A stretch of DNA of 64,000 bases from Ursus arctos. Its lineage: Eukaryota; Chordata; Mammalia; Carnivora; Ursidae. Below the pieces are notes generated by a model. It was not told the origin of the DNA, did not search any database, and saw nothing but the letters and a program-made list of their open reading frames with translations. The position numbers and the translations under genes are program-made. Positions 58,069 through 64,000 of this stretch are shown here, one piece after another (position 1 is the stretch's first letter; each line of letters starts with the position of its first letter). Location of the stretch: the NCBI RefSeq assembly GCF_023065955.2, contig NW_026622974.1, forward strand, positions 35,185,718 to 35,249,717, given 5' to 3'.

Positions 58069-59329
58069 CACTTTAAAATAAAATATGGGGAAAAAATACC
58101 TGAGAGCTGGAATTTGCATTTATTATATATTGGATGAAAAAATAAAAAAGGATACATCCCTAGACTTCTCTTCTGATATGTGATGAGTAATTTTATTTTC
58201 ATTAAAGGTCATTGAGGGAGCATAACCTAATTTCTAGTCCCAGGATCTGACCATCTTTTCACACAAAAAAAGTACCATAGCTCCCTGCTGATGAAACTTG
58301 TACAAAATGTCCTTTCTCATTTTTCAGCTGTTTGCATAAGATTTTGCTTTTAATGTTCTACATGTCTATACTATATGAACTCTTTTTGGTTACATTTAAA
58401 TATTTAGGTAATTTTTCGCTAAATAAAAAAAAAATCAAATTTCTTATCTGAGTCAACTTTCTTAGCTGCAAATACATAAGAGTTCTAAACCCCACAAACT
58501 TAGTTGGTCATTTTAGTGTTTTATACCAAATTTAAAAAGTATGTCTGAAGAATATGTCAATTGAGGTTAATATTGCCTCACAATTATATTATTACTCTGA
58601 TTACAATTAACATACTTCCATTTATAGAAATTACTAAATTGATTTTTAGGTTAAATTTCCCCATGCACAGATACTATATATCTTATCTTGAAAATGATGT
58701 GTTATATCTTATGAATATATTGATAAGAAATATTGCTGGAAATATTGCTAAGGGGAAAAAAGGCCTTGTCAGTAAAAAATTATACATGCGCTTTCTCTAT
58801 CTACCACTATTCTTAGGTTTATTGATTAGAATTAAGTTATTTTATACGCTTTCAGAATATCCAGTCAGATTGACTTTTTTTCCCTGAACTTATTTTGGTT
58901 TTACAATTCTTTCTTGTATAATTTCTCAGAAGCAGAACCAGAAAGGATTTAGATTTAGTTTGTGTTCATTCTAACCTTCATTCCTTATATGTCACCATGT
59001 GTTAATATTTAAGTATTTTATCAGTTATCAGAGTTTATGGCTTTAATTGTTCAGTATGTCAGTCTTTTTTTTTTTTTGAAGAGTTTAAGTATAATATATC
59101 CACTTAATGAAACCATTAGGAGTTATGATTACATAAGAACTAATGTGGAAAATGTTGGTGAAAAATAGAGAATACCAAGACACATATGCTATATGATCTT
59201 AATATGCATTAACAATAAAATAGATGATCATGTTAATCCACATTGTTATTCTTTGGCAAATATATCCACCTGTTTATTTTCAATTGCTTGCATTTTATTT
59301 AATGCATTTTTTAAATAATTAATATATAT
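58069..59329. other. DOP1A intron 1, no feature seen
   Basis: AT-rich. The 108-codon frame at 58561 is composed of AT-rich codons and is not recognised. Confidence 0.4.
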
Positions 59330-59440
59330 TTTATTTTTAAAATTTTTCTAAAAGTAGGCTCCACACCCAATGTGGAGCTTGAACTAACAACCCTAATATT
59401 AAAGTCACATGGTCAACCAGCTGAGCCAGCCAGGCACCCC
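59330..59440 (-). mobile_element. Short SINEC-type element
   Basis: AAAAGTAGGCTCCACACCCA through CTGAGCCAGCCAGGCACCCC, antisense short carnivore SINE form. Confidence 0.75.
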
Positions 59441-59592
59441 TATTTTTCTTTTAGGAAGTAAAAATCACTAAAGAGAAATATAAAGATCTTTTTGGCCTTC
59501 TAGTTTGCCTTTACAATGATCTTTAATTTATATTGGCTTATTTCTTTATTTTTATTGAAATTTAATTGACAATATTAGTTTCAGGTGTACAA

Positions 59593-60080
59593 CTATTTTA
59601 AGGGGGGGGTTCTCTGTGCCTCTTGGATTTTGATGCCTGTTTCCTTCCCCAAATTAGGGAAGTTCTCTGCTATAATTTGCTCCAATATACCTTCTGCCCC
59701 CCTCTCTCTTTCTTCTTCTTCTGGGGTCCCAATTATTCTAATAATGTTTCGCTTTATGGTATCACTTACCTCTCGAATTCTCCCCTCATGACCCAGTAGT
59801 TGTTTATCTCTCTTTTTCTCAGCTTCTTCATTCTCCATCATTCAGCTGTCTATATCATTCTCTCTTCTGCCTCATTTATCATAGCAGTTAGAGCCTCCAT
59901 TTTTTATTGCATCTCATTAATAGCCTTTTTAGATTTCAGCTTGGTTAGATTTTATTTCTTCAGGAAGGGATTCTCTAGTATCTTCTATGCTTTTTTCAAG
60001 CCCAGCTAGTACCTTTATAATCGTTATTCTGAACTCTAGTTCCGACATCTGACTAATGTCCATGTTGATTTAGGTCCCTC
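59593..60080 (-). pseudogene. L1 ORF1 fragment
   Basis: Translates to L1 ORF1p-like sequence over its C-terminal half, including E-E-E-E-R-E-R-G and N-F-P-N-L-G-K-E-T. It carries stop codons upstream of 59841 and is cut off at the insertion edge. Confidence 0.85.
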
Positions 60081-60262
60081 GCAGTGGTACTGCCTCTTGT
60101 TCTTTTTTTTTTGAGGTGAGTTTTTCCGTTTTGTCATTCTGTCCAGAGAAGAATAGATGAACTGGAGAACAAAATGCTAAAAGGGTAACAAAGACCCCGG
60201 AAAAATGTACACTAAACAAATCAGAAGAGACCTGAAACTGGTGGGGGGGCGGGGGGGGGGGG

Positions 60263-60730
60263 AGAGAATGATCAGGCTGGTGAATAGAACAGAGCCACAC
60301 ATTAGATTTTGGGTGTATTCTGATCTGTTAGAAGAAACTGCCTCCCAAAATTTTAAAGAAAGAAAAACTTTTATATTTACAAAAATAAAGGTAAATACAG
60401 TGAAGGGATGGAATATGACTGTAAAAATTAAAAAAGATTTTAAAAAAGGAATTGATAAGAAGTTGGTTGAAAAAAGAACAAAAATTTAAAGGAAAAAGAA
60501 TGTGATCAGGCGAGTGAACAGAACAAAACCGTACACTAGATTTAGGGTATATTTTGGTCTGTTAGAAGAATCTGCATCCCAAAATTATAAAGAAAGAAAA
60601 ACTTATATATATACAAACAAGGTTAAATACAATGAAGGGATAGAATATGACTGTAAAAATGAAAATTAAAGATTTTTAAAAAGGAATTGATAAGTTGGTT
60701 AAAAATAAAAATTTTATAAAAAGAAAAAAT
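60263..60730 (-). repeat. Two 234-bp tandem repeats in L1 5'UTR
   Basis: The unit beginning at GATCAGGCTGGTGAATAGAA (60270) recurs at GATCAGGCGAGTGAACAGAA (60504). Both continue through a CCCAAAAT(T)TTAAAGAAAG-type stretch and ATGACTGTAAAAAT. Identity is roughly 85%. Confidence 0.85.
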
Positions 60731-61501
60731 TGAAAAATTAATTTTGAAAGACTAAAGAATCATGGTTAAAAAAAAAAAAAAGCCATGAATTCTATGTGCT
60801 GTATTCCCGTAGCACTGGAGTTCTGCAGTTCTCATTGATCGGTAAATTTGGTCTTAGCTGGATGTTCTTGCTGATCTTCGGCCAAGAGGCCTGTTGCGTT
60901 GATTCGAAGATGTCCTTGCCCCAGGTGGAACTGCACCACCCTTGCCAGGGGCCAGGCTGAGTAATCAGCTCAAGTTTGCTCTCTGTATCTTTTGTTTCCT
61001 GAAGGCTTTCCGCACAGCTTTAGAGGACGAGAATGAAAATGGTGGCTTCCCGTTCTCTGGCCCCGGAGGAGCCGAGAGCTCACGGCCCCACTCCTTAGTG
61101 AGCCCTCAGAGAAAATCCATCACTCCTGTCTCCCTGGTCTCTGTCCGCACTCTGTGCTCACTGGGCCTGTGACCAAGCGTTTCTGTCTGGCACACAGCCC
61201 TGTTTGTAGTCTCCAAACCCAGCAGGTTCCTGCGGCGGGCTCCCACTCCGTTCCTTCCTGGGGAGGAAGGGGAGTCTCCCCAGTTTTGCTGCTTATTGGG
61301 CCCCTGCTCGAAGAGCAGTGGCCCGACGGTGCCGCAGATCACGTTTTATGGAAACCCCGAGCTGAGCGCCCACTCCTGGGCTCACTCTTTGCAGCTGGCT
61401 TCCCTGCTTTGATACCTGGGAGCTCTGCCACACGTATGCACCCCCAGTCTTTCTGTAACCCCGAGAGTCCTGAGACCGCACCGTCCCAGCGAGGGTTCCA
61501 A

Positions 61502-61528
61502 CCCCCCCCCCCCCCCCCCCCCCCCCCC
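61502..61528. repeat. Poly(C) tract in L1 5'UTR
   Basis: About 27 C in a row followed by GCCGCCGCC. Homopolymer length is probably unreliable in assembly. Confidence 0.85.
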
Positions 61529-62770
61529 GCCGCCGCCCTTGCTTAGCCACTGGAGCAACTTCCCTCACTGGAGCGGACTTCTAAAAGTTCCAATTTTGTG
61601 CTCTGTGGCTCTATCACTTGCCGGTAGCCCGTAGCCGGCTGATGGCGGCTCCCTCCCCCCTCAGTCCTTCTTCCCGTATGTCGCCTCAGATTCACTTCTT
61701 TGTACATCCTGCGTTTTTCTGTTCATAGAGTTGCTGCTGTTCTTTTCTTCTATCTCCTGTTGAGTTCATAGGCGTTCAGAATGGTTTGGTAACTAGCTGA
61801 ATTCCTGGGACCAGACGAAATGTAGGTCTCTTACTCCTCCGCCACCTTCGACCTGGTCCGTCAGGTGTACAACTATTGATTCTGCAATTCTGTACGTTAC
61901 TCAGTGCTTGCCATACAACATTATTACCATATTACTGACCATGCTTCCTGTGCTGTATGTTTTATCTTTATGATTTATTTATTTTGTAACTGGAAGTTTG
62001 TACTTCTTAATCCCCTTTATCTGTTTCACCTACATGGCCACCCACTTCCCCTCTGACAATCACCAGTTGTTCTCTGTTAAAGAGTCTGGTTTGTTTGCCT
62101 GTTTGTTCATTTGTTAATTTTTTAGATTCAGCATATAAATGGAATTATATGGTATTTGTCTTTCTCTGACTGACTTCATTTAGCATCTAGTTTTCATCTG
62201 TGTTATCACCAAGAGCAGGATCTCATTCTTTTTTATGGCTGAGAAATATTCCATTGTACCTGTATACCATATCTTCTTTATCTGTTCATTTATCCATGGC
62301 ACTTGTGCTTTCATATCTTGGCTATTGTAAATAGTGTTGCAATAAACTAGAGGTGTATATATCTTTTCAAATTAGTGTTTCCGTTTTCTTTGTGTAAATT
62401 CCAGTAGTGCAGTTACTGGGTCATATGGTGTTTATGTTTTTAATCTTTCGAGGAGCCTCCATTTTGTTTTCCACACTGGCTGCCCAATTTGCATTCTCAC
62501 TAACAGTGCATGAAGGTTTCTTTTTCTCTGCATTCTTGCTAGCACTTGTTATTTCTTGCCTTTTTTTATTTTAGCCATTCTGACAGTAAAGTGACACCTC
62601 ATTGTGATTTTGATTTGCGTTACCCTGATGACTTTGATATTGAGCATCTTCTCGTGTCTGTTGGCCATCTGTATGTGTTTTTGGTTTCTACTACCTTTGG
62701 GCTTTGTTCTTTTTCTAGCTTTTCTAGGTGTAAGATTAGGTTGTTATATTTGAGATTTTTCTTTTTTGTT

Positions 62771-62883
62771 TTTTTAAGATTTTATTTTTTGAAAATAATC
62801 GCCATACCCAATGTGGGGCTCAAATTCAAAACCCCAAGATCAAGAGTCGCACATTCCACTGAGTGAGCCAGCCAGGTAACCCT
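62771..62883 (-). mobile_element. Short SINEC-type element in L1
   Basis: TTTTTAAGATTTTATTTTTT through GAGTGAGCCAGCCAGGTAAC; it splits the L1 antisense tract. Confidence 0.7.
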
Positions 62884-63443
62884 CTTGTTTTTTGATGTAG
62901 TTGTGTGTCCCCATAACCTTCCCTCTTAGAACTGCTTTCTTTTGCTGCATCCCAGAGATGTTGGACCATTGTGTTTTCCTTTTCATTTGTCTCCATGAAT
63001 TTTTTAATTTTCTCTTTGATTTCTTGGTGGATTCCATCATTGTTTAGTAGCATGTTTTTTAGTGTCCATGTATTTGTGTTCTTTCCAGATTTGTTCTTGT
63101 AATTGTTTTCTAGTTTCATACTGTTGTGGGCAGAAAATACACTTGGTGTTATTTCAGTGTTCTTAAATTTATTGAGACTTGTTTTGTGACCCAACATGTG
63201 ATGTATCCTGAAGAATGTTCCATGTGCACTTGAAAACAGTGTGTATTCTGCTCTTTTTGGATGGAATATTCTGTATATGTTAGGTCCATCTGGTTTAATG
63301 TATCATTCAGAGCCACTGTTTCTTTGTGGATATTCTGTCAGATGATTTGTCCTTTGATGTAAATAGGTTAAAAGTCCCCTATAGTATTGTATTACTGTCA
63401 ATTTCTCCCTTTATGTCTGCTCACATTTGCTTTATTTATTAAA
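62884..63443 (-). mobile_element. L1 ORF2, antisense, continued
   Basis: TTTGCTGCATCCCAGAGATG, CAACATGTGATGTATCCTGA and GAATATTCTGTATATGTTAG are antisense ORF2. Confidence 0.85.
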
Positions 63444-64000
63444 AGAGAGAGAGAGAAGGAGGCAAAAAACTTATTGGAAGAAATAATAGCTAAAAGCTCC
63501 CCTAATCTGAGGAAGGAAACATACATCCAGATCCAGGAAATGCAGAGAACCCCTAATAAGATTAACCCAAGGAGGTCCACAGCAAAACACATAGTAATTA
63601 AAATGGCAGAAAGTAATGATAAAGAGAAAATTTTAAAAAGGAGCAAGAAAAAGCACTTACAAACAATGGAAACCCCATAAGGCTATCAGTTGATTTTTAG
63701 CAGACACTTTGAAGGCCAGAAGGGAGTGGCATGATATAAAGTGCTGAAAGGAAAAAATGTACAACCAGGAATACTCTACTCGGTAAGGTTATTATTCAGA
63801 ATTGAAGGAGAGCTAGTTTCCCAGACAAAAGTTAAAAAAGTTCATCACCACTAAGCCAGTCTTCAAGAAACGTTAAAGGGAATTCTTTAACTGGAGAGAA
63901 AAGACCACAATTAAAAGAAAATAAGAAAAATGTCATAGGTAAAAGCAAACATGTAGAAAGGTAATAAATCACTTATAAAGCCAGTATGGAAGTGAAAACA
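63444..64000 (+). mobile_element. L1 ORF1, sense (inverted 5' part)
   Basis: Reads L1 ORF1 in the sense direction, including I-Q-E-M-Q-R-T-P-N-K-I-N and H-I-V-I-K-M. It abuts the antisense ORF2 block and runs to the window edge. Confidence 0.8.

Larger units (their letters stand above)
59598..61860 (-). mobile_element. 5'-complete, 3'-truncated carnivore L1
   Basis: Minus-strand L1 with a GC-rich 5'UTR starting CGGACCAGGTCGAAGGTGGC at 61860, two 234-bp repeats, and an ORF1 fragment. The ORF1 part encodes the typical I-I-R-I-I-G-T-P-E-E-E and E-N-F-P-N-L-G-K-E-T-G stretches and stops at R-T-P-P. There is no ORF2, 3'UTR or poly(A). Perfect 17-bp duplications TCAGGTGTACAACTATT at 59581-59597 and 61861-61877 bound it. 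Confidence 0.85.
59545..62720 (-). mobile_element. L1 3' part, split by a younger L1
   Basis: TTTTATTGAAATTTAATTGA at the 3' end, then an insertion (59598-61860). The element resumes at 61861 with TCAGGTGTACAACTATTGAT and continues into ORF2 (CATTGTACCTGTATACCATA, CTGTTGGCCATCTGTATGTG). Confidence 0.85.
37859..64000 (+). other. DOP1A: Probable DOP1A intron 1 (beginning)
   Basis: About 26 kb to the right edge without a recognisable DOP1A coding exon. I looked on the plus strand for the conserved N-terminal block and did not find it. The content is L1, L2, MIR, SINEC and hAT repeats listed separately, with AT-rich sequence between. A first intron of this size is plausible for a gene of about 100 kb. 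Confidence 0.5.

Noticed and set aside
58561..58887. 108-codon plus frame
   Set aside because: Ile/Leu/Tyr-rich from AT-rich DNA; no homology or context.
63387..63680. 97-codon plus frame as a gene
   Set aside because: It is L1 ORF1 sequence.
38200..64000. DOP1A first coding exon
   Set aside because: No plus-strand match to the expected N-terminus (M-N-T-E-E-L-E-L-L), so coding exons should start beyond the right edge.
1..64000. CRISPR arrays, operons, prophage or bacterial mobile elements
   Set aside because: None seen; regularly spaced motifs are SINE and L1 parts, and the window is clearly mammalian.

Overview
The window is mammalian nuclear DNA from a caniform carnivore, most likely a bear or giant panda (Ursidae). 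The best evidence is about 22 tRNA-Lys-derived carnivore SINEs (SINEC/CAN-SINE). Several young copies start GGGGCGCCTGGGTGGCACAG and carry the CTCTCTCGCTGGCTGTCTCT segment, a variant I associate with panda, bear and seal genomes. L1 copies with carnivore-type 3' ends agree. There are no prokaryotic features, and the genes are split by introns.

Two genes lie head to head around two CpG islands at about 36.3-38.2 kb. On the minus strand, running leftward, is the 5' half of UBE3D (UBE2CBP/H10BH, a HECT-like E3 ubiquitin ligase). Five coding exons (36483-36407, 27256-27060, 23656-23566, 12499-12268, 5939-5870) have consensus splice sites and compatible phases and join into about 222 residues of a protein of about 389; the remaining exons lie left of the window. 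On the plus strand, starting in the second CpG island, is very probably the untranslated first exon and start of intron 1 of DOP1A (DOPEY1), the known divergent neighbour of UBE3D in mammals. I found no DOP1A coding exon before the right edge, so this call rests on synteny, a CpG island and a splice donor.

The rest is intronic and repeat-rich. UBE3D introns hold L1, L2, MIR, SINEC, an MLT1-type LTR, an ELOB (elongin B) processed pseudogene at 28.3-28.6 kb, an unidentified retrocopy-like block at 15.6 kb and a retrocopied 3'UTR-like block ending at 32.48 kb. DOP1A intron 1 holds large L1 and L2 tracts, two L1 copies with inverted 5' parts, and an unusual L1 that is 5'-complete but 3'-truncated (59598-61860), with a perfect 17-bp target duplication and no poly(A).

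The most interesting structures are: a 52-nt inverted copy of a nearby MIR segment inserted in an L1 (8119-8170 versus 7121-7172); the 3'-truncated, 5'-complete L1; a 185-bp insertion with 17-bp duplications that copies a segment 3 kb away (21203-21387 versus 18118-18265); a 46-nt hairpin at 11592; a perfect inverted pair of POU octamers at 15058; and the shared promoter with CTCF-like and ZNF143-like sites. I see no new multi-gene system. Repeat family names come from memory of consensus sequences, and boundaries without stated target duplications are approximate.
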